Source: Bacillota bacterium (GTDB taxonomy: Bacteria > Bacillota > Bacilli > ZCTH02-B2). From it: a DNA stretch of 61,421 nucleotides. The position numbers and the translations under genes are program-made. The stretch spans positions 1 to 61,421 of the forward strand of contig PKQY01000006.1 of assembly GCA_017577895.1 (NCBI GenBank). Direction: 5' to 3'. Shown piece after piece: positions 1-7,169 of this stretch. Positions within the stretch are counted from its first letter, which is position 1. Each line of letters begins with the position of its first letter. The notes under the pieces were generated by a model. It saw nothing but the letters and a program-made list of their open reading frames with translations. It was not told where the DNA came from and did no database searches.

Positions 1-2
1 TG

Positions 3-944
3 TTGATCCAAGGAGAAAGCGGCACGGGCAAGGAGTTGTTCGCCCACGCCATTCACCAATTGAGCATTCGGCGGAACAAGCCTTTTGTCAGTGTCAATTG
101 CGCAGCCATCCCGGAAGAATTGTTCGAATCGGAGTTTTTTGGATACGAAGCGGGGGCGTTCAGCGGGGCCAGCAGCCGCGGCAAACCGGGAAAATTTGAA
201 TTGGCCCACGGCGGCACCTTATTTTTGGATGAAATTTCCGAATTGCCTTATTTCATGCAAGGGAAATTGTTGCGGGTGTTGCAAGAACGGGAAGTGGAGC
301 GCATCGGCGGCACCCACGTCAATCCGGTGGACGTGCGCATTATCGCTGCCTCCAACCGCCCGTTGCAGCCGTTGGTGGAAGAAAAAAAGTTTCGGGCCGA
401 CTTGTATTACCGGTTGCGGGTGTTTCCTTTATACATCCCGTCCTTGCGGGAGCGCAAAGAGGATATTTTGTATTTGGCGGAACGGTTTCTCCACCGTTTT
501 TCCCAACAGTACGGCAAGCCGGCCGTGACGATGGAAGAGGAGGTCCGGCATTGGATGATGCAATATCCGTGGTACGGCAACGTCCGAGAACTGAAAAATT
601 TCGTTGAAGCGGCCGTGTTGTTGGTGGACGAGCAAAATCCGATCTTGACCATGCGCCATGTTCGCCGGCTCATGGACCTAGACCACGCCCGTCCGGCGGC
701 CGATGGACATTCGCCGGAAGCCATGTTCCGCCCGACGCGGTGGCCGGTATCGTTGAAGCAAGTGGTCGAAAGCGTGGAGAAGCAATTGATCTCCTTGGCG
801 TTGGAGGAAAGTCAGGGAGATCGGATGAAAGCGGCGGAATTGCTCAGCATTCACTATACGAGTTTGTATCGGAAATTGAATAAATACAGTCTGGAACACG
901 ATGCGAAAGGCGAAAGATGGAAAGGACATTCATTTTTGCGATAA
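3..944 (+). CDS. sigma-54-dependent transcriptional activator (5' end outside window)
   Basis: C-terminal 313 residues of a bacterial enhancer-binding protein; the reading frame is open at the left edge, so the start and any sensor domain lie upstream. Visible are the AAA+ Walker A (GESGTGK, visible residues 4-10), the sigma-54 contact loop as GAFSGA (51-56; canonical GAFTGA, so a conservative T to S change), Walker B GGTLFLDE (70-77), and a C-terminal Fis-type helix-turn-helix (about 270-297). Such proteins bind upstream sites, remodel RNAP-sigma54 and hydrolyse ATP to open promoters. A near-perfect -24/-12 promoter follows 80 bp downstream, so this is very probably the activator of the adjacent acyl-CoA operon. 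Effector unknown because the sensor part is not in the window. Confidence 0.93.
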   Translation: MIQGESGTGKELFAHAIHQLSIRRNKPFVSVNCAAIPEELFESEFFGYEAGAFSGASSRGKPGKFELAHGGTLFLDEISELPYFMQGKLLRVLQEREVERIGGTHVNPVDVRIIAASNRPLQPLVEEKKFRADLYYRLRVFPLYIPSLRERKEDILYLAERFLHRFSQQYGKPAVTMEEEVRHWMMQYPWYGNVRELKNFVEAAVLLVDEQNPILTMRHVRRLMDLDHARPAADGHSPEAMFRPTRWPVSLKQVVESVEKQLISLALEESQGDRMKAAELLSIHYTSLYRKLNKYSLEHDAKGERWKGHSFLR

Positions 945-965
945 TGATAAACATTTTGCAAAAAT
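932..965. promoter_or_regulatory. inverted repeat, candidate activator-binding site (UAS)
   Basis: ATTTTTGC at 932-939 and GCAAAAAT at 958-965 form a perfect 8-bp inverted repeat spaced by 18 bp. Its centre lies about 75 bp upstream of the -24 element, that is near -100 from the expected start, the usual place for an enhancer-binding-protein site. It overlaps the last codons of the activator gene. It could instead be a weak hairpin ending that gene; the 18-nt loop and lack of a following T-run argue against a terminator. Confidence 0.4.
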
Positions 966-1023
966 AGAATCGTTCCGGTCGCGTGGTGTCGGAAAAATTG
1001 CGGCGCGGCCGGATTTTTATTTT

Positions 1024-1039
1024 TGGCACAAATTTTGCA
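1024..1039 (+). promoter_or_regulatory. sigma-54 (-24/-12) promoter
   Basis: TGGCAC (1024-1029), five bases, then TTGCA (1035-1039). The GG and GC dinucleotides are 12 bp apart, matching the sigma-54 consensus at every invariant base. The predicted start is near 1050, leaving a short leader before the GAAAAGGAGG ribosome site and the ATG at 1079. It sits directly after a sigma-54 activator gene. Confidence 0.87.
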
Positions 1040-1078
1040 CTTCATCTGGGCGCCGGGAATGAAAAGGAGGGAGTCCCC

Positions 1079-2722
1079 ATGACGTTTGAAACCATTTTGG
1101 ATGAAGCGACCATTCAACGCATGCAAGCCGACGGCTATTGGACGAACCGGACCATTTTGGACGATTTGAACCGGCACGTGACGGAAACGCCCGATAAGGA
1201 AGTCATTTACGACGGGCGGGTGCGCTTGACGTACCGGGAATTGATGCGGCTCGTTCGCCGATGTGCCGGTGGACTGCTGGACTTAGGCGTCAAACCGGGC
1301 ATGGTCGTGTCGTTCCAAATCCCGAACTGGCATGAGTTTGTCGTCATCCATCTGGCCACGACGATGGTGGGCGCCATCAGCAACCCGTTGATTCCCATTT
1401 ACCGGGAGCGGGAAGTGTCTTTCATGTTGGCTTTGGCCGAATCCCATTTGTACATCGCGCCGAAGCAGTTTCGCGGTTTTGATTACGAAGCCATGATCGG
1501 CAAGATGAAAGACCATTTGCCGTCACTTCAACACGTCTTGATCATCGGCCAACCGACGGAACCGTCCTCCATCTGCTACGAGGAGTGGATGACGACCGAT
1601 TGGGAAGAGAAGTACGGCCATCAACTGGAACGCATTTCCCTCAATCCGAACGATGTGACGCTGCTCATGTTTACCTCCGGCACCACCGGCGAGCCGAAAG
1701 GTGTCTTGCACACCCACAACACGCTGATGTACGCCAATGAAGCGCTCCGTCGCAGGCTGAACATGAACGCCGACGACGTCATTCACATGGCTTCGACGTT
1801 TGCCCATTTGACCGGTTTTTTGTACGGAGCGCGGCTGCCGATTCAACTGGGAGCTCGGGCTGTGTACCAAGACGTGTGGAATCCGGAAAAGTTTGTCGAA
1901 TGGATCGCCCAGGAAAAAATCACGTTTACCATGGGCGCAACGCCATTTGTCTACGACCTGTTGCGGGCCAAAAACTTGCAGGATCACGACATTTCATCCT
2001 TGCGTATCTTTATCAGCGCCGGCGCCCCCATTCCCCGACCGCTGTTGGAAGAGGCGGTGGAAAAATTGCCTTCTTGTAAAGTGTTGGGCGGCTGGGGGCA
2101 GACGGAGAACGGGCTGGTGACCATCGGCCGTTTGGATGATCCGGTGGAGACGTTGACGTCGACCGACGGTTTTCCGCTGCCCGGCATGGAAATCCGAATC
2201 GTGGACAATCAGGGCCAGCCGGTGCCGCCCGGCGTTCAGGGGCACCTGGAAGTGAAAGGGCCGACGCTGTTCGTCGGGTATGCCAAACGCCTCGAGATGA
2301 CCCGGCAACAATTTCGCGGCGAATGGTTTCAGACGGGGGACTTGGGCATCATCAATGAACAAGGGTATTTGAGCATCCAAGGCCGGGCCAAAGACGTCAT
2401 CATCCGGGGCGGGGAAAACATTCCGGTGGCCGAGGTGGAAAACGTGTTGCACGCCCATCCCGACATCGAACATGCCGCCGTGGTGGCCATGCCGGACCCC
2501 CGTTTGCAAGAACGGGCTTGTGCCTTTGTCATCTTGCGGGAGGGGGCGTCGCTGACCTTAGCACAACTGCAGCAATATCTCGAGGAAAGAGGGGTCGCCA
2601 AACCGTATTGGCCGGAACGGCTGGAAGTGGTCCGCGAGTTTCCGCGCACGCCCAGCGGCAAAATTCAAAAGTACAAACTGCGGGAAGAAATTCGCCGGCG
2701 GCTGATGCAAGAAAAAGGATAA
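1079..2722 (+). CDS. acyl-CoA ligase, AliA-like (cyclohexanecarboxylate-CoA ligase candidate)
   Basis: 547-residue class I adenylate-forming enzyme that would activate a carboxylic acid to its CoA thioester with ATP. It shows the P-loop-like FTSGTTGEPKG (about 197-207), GWGQTEN (about 336), the A8 hinge region with RGGEN (about 440) and the catalytic lysine in PSGKIQK (about 524). The ATG at 1079 is chosen for the AAAGGAGGG site; upstream in-frame codons have none. Length and tone match AliA/aromatic-acid ligases rather than MenE, which is usually shorter. It is the first gene after the sigma-54 promoter and is followed by BadI-like and BadH-like genes, which makes cyclohexanecarboxylate or a related alicyclic acid the likely substrate. 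Exact substrate is inference. Confidence 0.85.
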   Translation: MTFETILDEATIQRMQADGYWTNRTILDDLNRHVTETPDKEVIYDGRVRLTYRELMRLVRRCAGGLLDLGVKPGMVVSFQIPNWHEFVVIHLATTMVGAISNPLIPIYREREVSFMLALAESHLYIAPKQFRGFDYEAMIGKMKDHLPSLQHVLIIGQPTEPSSICYEEWMTTDWEEKYGHQLERISLNPNDVTLLMFTSGTTGEPKGVLHTHNTLMYANEALRRRLNMNADDVIHMASTFAHLTGFLYGARLPIQLGARAVYQDVWNPEKFVEWIAQEKITFTMGATPFVYDLLRAKNLQDHDISSLRIFISAGAPIPRPLLEEAVEKLPSCKVLGGWGQTENGLVTIGRLDDPVETLTSTDGFPLPGMEIRIVDNQGQPVPPGVQGHLEVKGPTLFVGYAKRLEMTRQQFRGEWFQTGDLGIINEQGYLSIQGRAKDVIIRGGENIPVAEVENVLHAHPDIEHAAVVAMPDPRLQERACAFVILREGASLTLAQLQQYLEERGVAKPYWPERLEVVREFPRTPSGKIQKYKLREEIRRRLMQEKG

Positions 2723-2732
2723 ACCAATCCAA

Positions 2733-2770
2733 AAATCGTCATTGCCCGAGAACTGTTGGGCAAACGATTT
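2733..2770 (+). other. intercistronic stem-loop
   Basis: AAATCGT (2733-2739) pairs with ACGATTT (2764-2770) and TTGCCC (2742-2747) with GGGCAA (2758-2763), a 13-bp stem with a 2-nt bulge and a 10-nt loop. It lies in the 112-nt gap between the ligase and the BadI-like gene and has no T-run after it. It may stabilise or process the mRNA or cause partial termination. Confidence 0.5.
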
Positions 2771-2834
2771 AGGCCGTATGCATGACGTTTCCGGATTGCA
2801 CGGAACAGTATGGACATCGAAGAGGAGGATGTTT

Positions 2835-3638
2835 ATGGCGTACCGAGACATTTTGTACGAAAAAAAAGACGGTGTGGCTTGGATTACCATCAACCGGCCG
2901 GAAGTGCTCAATGCCTTTCGCTCGTTGACCGTCCGGGAGATGATCGACGCTTTTCGCGACGCCTGGGATGACAACACTATCGGGGTGGTCGTGTTGACCG
3001 GTGCGGGAGACAAGGCCTTCTGCGTCGGCGGGGACCAAAAAGAACGGGATGGGGAAGGCTACACGGGCACCGGCGGCGGTTTGGAAGGGGGCATCGGTCT
3101 GGAAATCGAAGGGTTGCACGCGGTCATCCGGAACATTCCCAAACCGGTCATTGCCGCGGTCAACGGCTATGCCATCGGCGGCGGCCATGTCCTGCACGTG
3201 TTGTGCGACTTGACGATTGCTTCGGAGCGGGCCAAGTTTGGACAAGCCGGTCCGCGGGTCGGAAGTTACGATGCCGGCTTTGGTTCGGCCTATTTAGCCC
3301 GCATCGTCGGCGAGAAGAAGGCCCGGGAAATTTGGTACTTGTGCGAGCAATATACGGCCCAGGAAGCGCTGGAGATGGGGCTCGTGAACAAAGTGGTGCC
3401 CCACGAAAAGCTGCGGGAAGAAGTGGAAATCTGGTGTCAAAAACTGCTGGAGAAAAGCCCGACGGCGCTGAAAATGTTGAAGTATTCGTTTAACGCCGAC
3501 TCGGCCCATATCGAAGGCATCAGCCAGTTGTCCATGGCGTCGTTGGCCATGTTTTACCGTACCGAGGAAGCCATGGAAGGGCGAAACGCGTTTGTGGAAA
3601 AACGGAAACCGGACTTTTCCAAATTCCGGAAGCCATAA
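2835..3638 (+). CDS. crotonase-family ring-cleaving hydrolase, BadI/MenB-like
   Basis: 267-residue crotonase. The fold signature GAGDKAFCVGGDQ (about 56-68), the oxyanion-hole segment GYAIGGG and the GSYDAG and VGEKKAREIWY segments are shared by MenB (dihydroxynaphthoyl-CoA synthase) and BadI (2-ketocyclohexanecarboxyl-CoA hydrolase). BadI opens the ring to pimelyl-CoA. No other men gene is nearby, while an AliA-like ligase precedes and a BadH-like dehydrogenase follows, so the BadI role is preferred. ATG 2835 is used because AGAGGAGG ends 6 nt upstream; an in-frame ATG at 2829 overlaps that site. MenB remains the alternative. Confidence 0.82.
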   Translation: MAYRDILYEKKDGVAWITINRPEVLNAFRSLTVREMIDAFRDAWDDNTIGVVVLTGAGDKAFCVGGDQKERDGEGYTGTGGGLEGGIGLEIEGLHAVIRNIPKPVIAAVNGYAIGGGHVLHVLCDLTIASERAKFGQAGPRVGSYDAGFGSAYLARIVGEKKAREIWYLCEQYTAQEALEMGLVNKVVPHEKLREEVEIWCQKLLEKSPTALKMLKYSFNADSAHIEGISQLSMASLAMFYRTEEAMEGRNAFVEKRKPDFSKFRKP

Positions 3639-3705
3639 CTGCAAAAAGAAAACAGCCACATGTTTATCACAACAAGTTCCAGTGGGTAGACGGGAGTGTG
3701 ACGTG

Positions 3706-4458
3706 ATGCGGCTCAAGGACAGAGTGTGCATTGTGACCGGCGGGGGACAGGGGATTGGTGAGGCCATCTGCAAAACGTTGGCTGCGGAAGGCGGGGTGGT
3801 GGTTGTCGCCGACGTGCGGCAGGAAACGGCGAAAGCGGTGGCGGAAGCCATCCGGCAAAACGGCGGCCATGCCATGGCGGTCAAAGTGGATGTAACGGTC
3901 CGGGAAGAAGTGGAGCGCATGGTGGAGGAGACGAAACGGGCGTATGGCCGCATCGATGTGTTGGTCAACAATGCCGGCTGGGACAAAGTGGAACCGTTTT
4001 TGGACAGCCGGGAAGAGACGTGGGACAAAATTTTGGCCATCAACTTAAAGGGCGTCTTTTACACGTGCCAGGCCGTTTTACCCGTCATGATCGAGCAGCG
4101 GAGCGGAAAAATCGTCAACATCGGTTCCGATGCCGGCCGCGTCGGTTCCAGCGGCGAAGCGGTGTATGCGGCGGCCAAAGGCGGCGTCATCGCTTTTTCC
4201 AAAACGTTGGCCCGGGAAATGGCGCGGTATCAGATCAATGTCAACGTCGTCTGTCCGGGTCCTGCCGACACGCCGTTGTTTCAGGAAATTGCTGCGTATA
4301 ACCCGAAAATTGCGGCCGCGCTGGAAAAGGCCATTCCGTTCCGCCGGCTCGCCCAGCCGTCCGACATCGCCCATGCGGTCTGCTATTTTGCCTCTGACGA
4401 GGCGGCTTACGTCACGGGCCAAACGTTGAGCGTCTCCGGCGGATTGACCATGATTTAA
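3706..4458 (+). CDS. SDR dehydrogenase, BadH-like (2-hydroxycyclohexanecarboxyl-CoA dehydrogenase candidate)
   Basis: 250-residue short-chain dehydrogenase: NAD-binding TGGGQGIG near the N-terminus, NNAGWD, and catalytic Tyr154 and Lys158 (YAAAK). The stretches NNAGWD, RVGSSGEAVYAA, NVVCPGP and LSVSGGLTM are those I recall from Rhodopseudomonas BadH, and are more specific than a generic FabG. BadH oxidises the 2-hydroxy to the 2-keto CoA ester, the substrate of BadI, encoded just upstream. Third gene of the sigma-54 operon; a GGGAG site precedes ATG 3706. The ring dehydrogenase and hydratase of the pathway are not in this operon. Convergent with csoR, 43 bp away. Confidence 0.83.
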   Translation: MRLKDRVCIVTGGGQGIGEAICKTLAAEGGVVVVADVRQETAKAVAEAIRQNGGHAMAVKVDVTVREEVERMVEETKRAYGRIDVLVNNAGWDKVEPFLDSREETWDKILAINLKGVFYTCQAVLPVMIEQRSGKIVNIGSDAGRVGSSGEAVYAAAKGGVIAFSKTLAREMARYQINVNVVCPGPADTPLFQEIAAYNPKIAAALEKAIPFRRLAQPSDIAHAVCYFASDEAAYVTGQTLSVSGGLTMI

Positions 4459-4501
4459 CCAGTGCCCTTAACCAGTGGCCGGATGCGGGCTTGCTGATGG
4501 C

Positions 4502-4795
4502 TTATTTGGTGAGGTGCCGGATGACGTCCATCAGTTCGGCGATGGCCTGTTCTTGCTGGTTGTTTTGGATGGCTTGGCTGACACAGTGGCGGGTGTGATC
4601 TTCGATGAGCACCATGGCCACCTGCTCGACCGCCGATTTGACAGCGGCAATTTGCACGAGAATGTCAACACAGTACCGATCCTCTTGAATCATGCGCTGA
4701 ATGCCGCGGACTTGTCCTTCGATGCGTTTCAGTCGATTGATGAGCTGGGTTTTGCGGGGTTGCACTACGGTTCTTCGCTCCGATTGACGGCTCAT
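4502..4795 (-). CDS. csoR: copper-sensing transcriptional repressor CsoR
   Basis: 97-residue all-helical DUF156 repressor. The copper triad is visible as Cys42 (RYCVDIL), His67 (EDH) and Cys71 (RHC), and the RLKRIEGQVRGIQ helix is typical. The His in the triad separates it from the persulfide sensor CstR. ATG 4795 is chosen because GAGGAG lies 7 nt upstream; an ATG further up overlaps that site. It probably represses copZ and copA, 22 kb away, where two CsoR-like operators are found. No such operator was seen at its own promoter. Cu(I) binding would release DNA. Confidence 0.92.
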   Translation of the reverse strand: MSRQSERRTVVQPRKTQLINRLKRIEGQVRGIQRMIQEDRYCVDILVQIAAVKSAVEQVAMVLIEDHTRHCVSQAIQNNQQEQAIAELMDVIRHLTK

Positions 4796-5127
4796 CGCCA
4801 CTCTCCTCATCGTCAAAAACTATTGGCAAGTCATCGTCATTGTAACAGGGGGCTCCCGGCAAGGCAACCGTGCTAAAGGTGTGTGCAAGGCGTCATAACG
4901 GTGGAGTAAGGCGGCCGGTGGACGAGGGGTTAAGGATCGGAGGAAGGCGGTTGTTCGCGTGAGAAAGCGTTGACAAAATTGTCTCTTGTCTGGACACAAC
5001 CGACACCATTCGTGGTATTATTTGCTTGTAGGTTCAATGTCGAACCGGATTGGTGCGTACCAAGACGATGTTTCTATACGGTGGTCCGTTCTGGATCGGT
5101 GTGGTGTTTGGGCAAGGGGGTGGTGGA
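4796..5127. other. intergenic region upstream of the FapA-like gene
   Basis: About 330 bp between the divergent csoR and fapA-like genes. A TTGACA at 4970-4975 has no good -10 at normal spacing; a TATTAT at 5016-5021 has only TGGACA 19 bp upstream. A small GGTTC/GAACC hairpin lies near 5032-5047. No gene and no CsoR-type operator was recognised. Confidence 0.4.
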
Positions 5128-7065
5128 GTGGCGGTGCGCATCCGGGCGAAGACGGTCGAGGAAGCGGTGCGGCAAGGCTTGGCGCAGACCGGCTGGTCGC
5201 GGGAAGATGTCGTGGTGACGGTGAAGAAAGAAAAACGGGGGTTGTTTGGCCCCAAGTGGGTGGAAGTGGAATTGCGCCTGCGCCAATCCCCGGCAGCGGC
5301 GACGGCGGTATCGGAGGAGAAGACGGAAACCGCCGAGCCGGAACCAAAAGATCGGGATGGCCGCTTGTGGTTTGTCGATGGCCGGTTGCACTTTGAGCCG
5401 CCCGTCGGGCGGGGGCGGTTTCCGACGATTCGGGTCGGGAAAGGGGTGCAACTGAAAGCGGCGGGCAAGGTCGTCGACGTGTTCCCCTTTGTGTATGACG
5501 GACAGCAAGAGGTGGTCGTGGAAGCGGTCAGCCAGCCGCCGGAACGGCGGGTCGAAGTGATGTTGACCGAGGATAAGTTACAGGCCAAAATGCGCGTCGA
5601 ATACATCAACGGTTTCACCGCCAAGCTGATCGATCAACCGGAACCGCGGGCGGCGTTGACGTTGCGGGCATCATTGCAGGACGAAATTGCGCCCCGGTTC
5701 AGTGTGGATGAACTGAAGGCGGCGTTGGCGGCCAAGGGTGTCGTGTTTGGCATTCGCGAGGACCGGCTGCAACGGCTGGCCGAAGAAGGAGCCGTGGACT
5801 GGGTCGTCGTGGCCGAAGGCATCCCGGCCGAAGACGGCCTCGACGGCCGGATCGAATTGATCGTGCATCGGGACGATTGGGGAATACTCAACCGTCCGGA
5901 TTCTCACTTTCGCCAACAGTTGATGAAGGACATTGAATCGGTGGAACAAGGACAGCTGGTGGCCCGCTTGTATCCCCCGCAACCGGGTCGGGACGGGACA
6001 ACGGTCACCGGTCATCCGATTCCCCATAAACCGGGCAAGCCGGTAGAAATGAAGGCCGGCAAAGGCATCCGGCTCAACGAAACGGGGACGGAAGCCTTTG
6101 CAGAAATTTCGGGCCGTCCCGTCTTGAACCGCAATACGGTGAGCATTTTGCCGATCCATGTCGTCAAGGGCGACTTGACGTTCAAAGAAGGGGGCATCCG
6201 CTTTAAAGGGGACGTGGCTGTCCACGGTGACGTGTTGGATGGGGTTGAACTGGAGGCGGCCGGCAACGTTTACTTGTACGGAAACGTCAACAATGCCCGC
6301 ATCGCGGCCCAAGGGAACATCCGTGCCGAAAAGACGGTGTTCGGAGGTCGGCTCATCGCCGGCGTGCCTTCGGAAGACATGTTGCATATCGGACAGCTGT
6401 TGAAGGAAATTGCGGAAAATGTCTCGAATTTGCAAGCCGGGATCCAGTTGTTGCGCCGGCAGCGGCCCGATCTGCAACAGCAACCGGCCGGAAAGTTGGC
6501 ATTCCTGTTACTTGAAAACAAATTTCGACACCTGCCCAAATTGGTGGAACAATTTTATGAAGCAGTCCGTAAAAATCCGCTGTTGCAGGATTGGAGCGAG
6601 GGGCTGGAAAAACAACTGCGCCACCACGTCCAGCGCCATGTGTTGTTGGGCCATGGGGAGCTGGATTACGAACGGTTGGCCGAGGAGATTCACGACCGAT
6701 TGGCTGTGCTGACGGACGATGAAGGGCACCGGGGTTCGATCGTCGTCCGGAGCCTCAACAATGCGACCGTTGAAGCCAGCGGCGACGTGCAGGTGAAAGA
6801 ATCGGTGTACTACAGCCGCATCTACGCCCGCGGTTCCGTGCAGTGCCAAGGGTATGTCCGCGCATCGGAAATTTACGCCGATGGCAATGTCCAATGCGCC
6901 GAAGTGGGCACCCGTTCGGGCACGCGGGCGGTCATTGCGTTAAAAGGGACGTTCCGCGCCAACAAAGTGTATCCGAATGTGGAAGTGATAGTGGCAGGAG
7001 ATAAAGAGTTCTTTGATCGGGAAACGTTGGACGTTGTATTGCCCCGTTCGGCCAAAGAAAAATAG
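5128..7065 (+). CDS. FapA-family (DUF342) protein with N-terminal Jag_N domain
   Basis: 645 residues from GTG 5128, which has a GGCAAGGGGG site at good distance; an upstream in-frame start at 5050 lacks one. Residues 1-50 match the Jag_N (KhpB N-terminal) module, with GRGLFGPK-like ending KRGLFGPK. A low-complexity linker leads to a DUF342/FapA region, including a repeated beta-helix stretch (DVAVHGDVLDG, GNVYLYGNVNNA, and again near residues 560-620) interrupted by a helical coiled-coil of about 140 residues. FapA proteins are linked to flagellar placement or polar assembly in some bacteria and to unknown cell-envelope roles in others. No flagellar genes are adjacent. Function therefore unassigned; family call is firm. 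Confidence 0.8.
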   Translation: MAVRIRAKTVEEAVRQGLAQTGWSREDVVVTVKKEKRGLFGPKWVEVELRLRQSPAAATAVSEEKTETAEPEPKDRDGRLWFVDGRLHFEPPVGRGRFPTIRVGKGVQLKAAGKVVDVFPFVYDGQQEVVVEAVSQPPERRVEVMLTEDKLQAKMRVEYINGFTAKLIDQPEPRAALTLRASLQDEIAPRFSVDELKAALAAKGVVFGIREDRLQRLAEEGAVDWVVVAEGIPAEDGLDGRIELIVHRDDWGILNRPDSHFRQQLMKDIESVEQGQLVARLYPPQPGRDGTTVTGHPIPHKPGKPVEMKAGKGIRLNETGTEAFAEISGRPVLNRNTVSILPIHVVKGDLTFKEGGIRFKGDVAVHGDVLDGVELEAAGNVYLYGNVNNARIAAQGNIRAEKTVFGGRLIAGVPSEDMLHIGQLLKEIAENVSNLQAGIQLLRRQRPDLQQQPAGKLAFLLLENKFRHLPKLVEQFYEAVRKNPLLQDWSEGLEKQLRHHVQRHVLLGHGELDYERLAEEIHDRLAVLTDDEGHRGSIVVRSLNNATVEASGDVQVKESVYYSRIYARGSVQCQGYVRASEIYADGNVQCAEVGTRSGTRAVIALKGTFRANKVYPNVEVIVAGDKEFFDRETLDVVLPRSAKEK

Positions 7066-7095
7066 TTGACAGAATTTTGTCAGCGCAAGTAAGAT
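7066..7095 (+). promoter_or_regulatory. sigma-A promoter for the TrpX-like gene
   Basis: TTGACA (7066-7071) and TAAGAT (7090-7095) separated by 18 bp; the -35 box starts directly after the stop codon of the preceding gene. The leader of about 70 nt is too short for a T-box. Confidence 0.6.
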
Positions 7096-7169
7096 AGGAC
7101 AAGACGGTGGTCGTTTGACGTTTTGTCGCGTTAAAGAATTGCATCAGCACAGACAGGGGGAGGAACACG

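Noticed and set aside
2835..3638. menB for menaquinone synthesis
   Set aside because: Strong family likeness is real, but no men gene is nearby and the flanking AliA- and BadH-like genes under a sigma-54 promoter fit BadI better. Left as the stated alternative.
4502..4795. CstR as the sulfur-operon repressor
   Set aside because: The protein has the Cys-His-Cys copper triad; persulfide sensors lack that His. Called CsoR.
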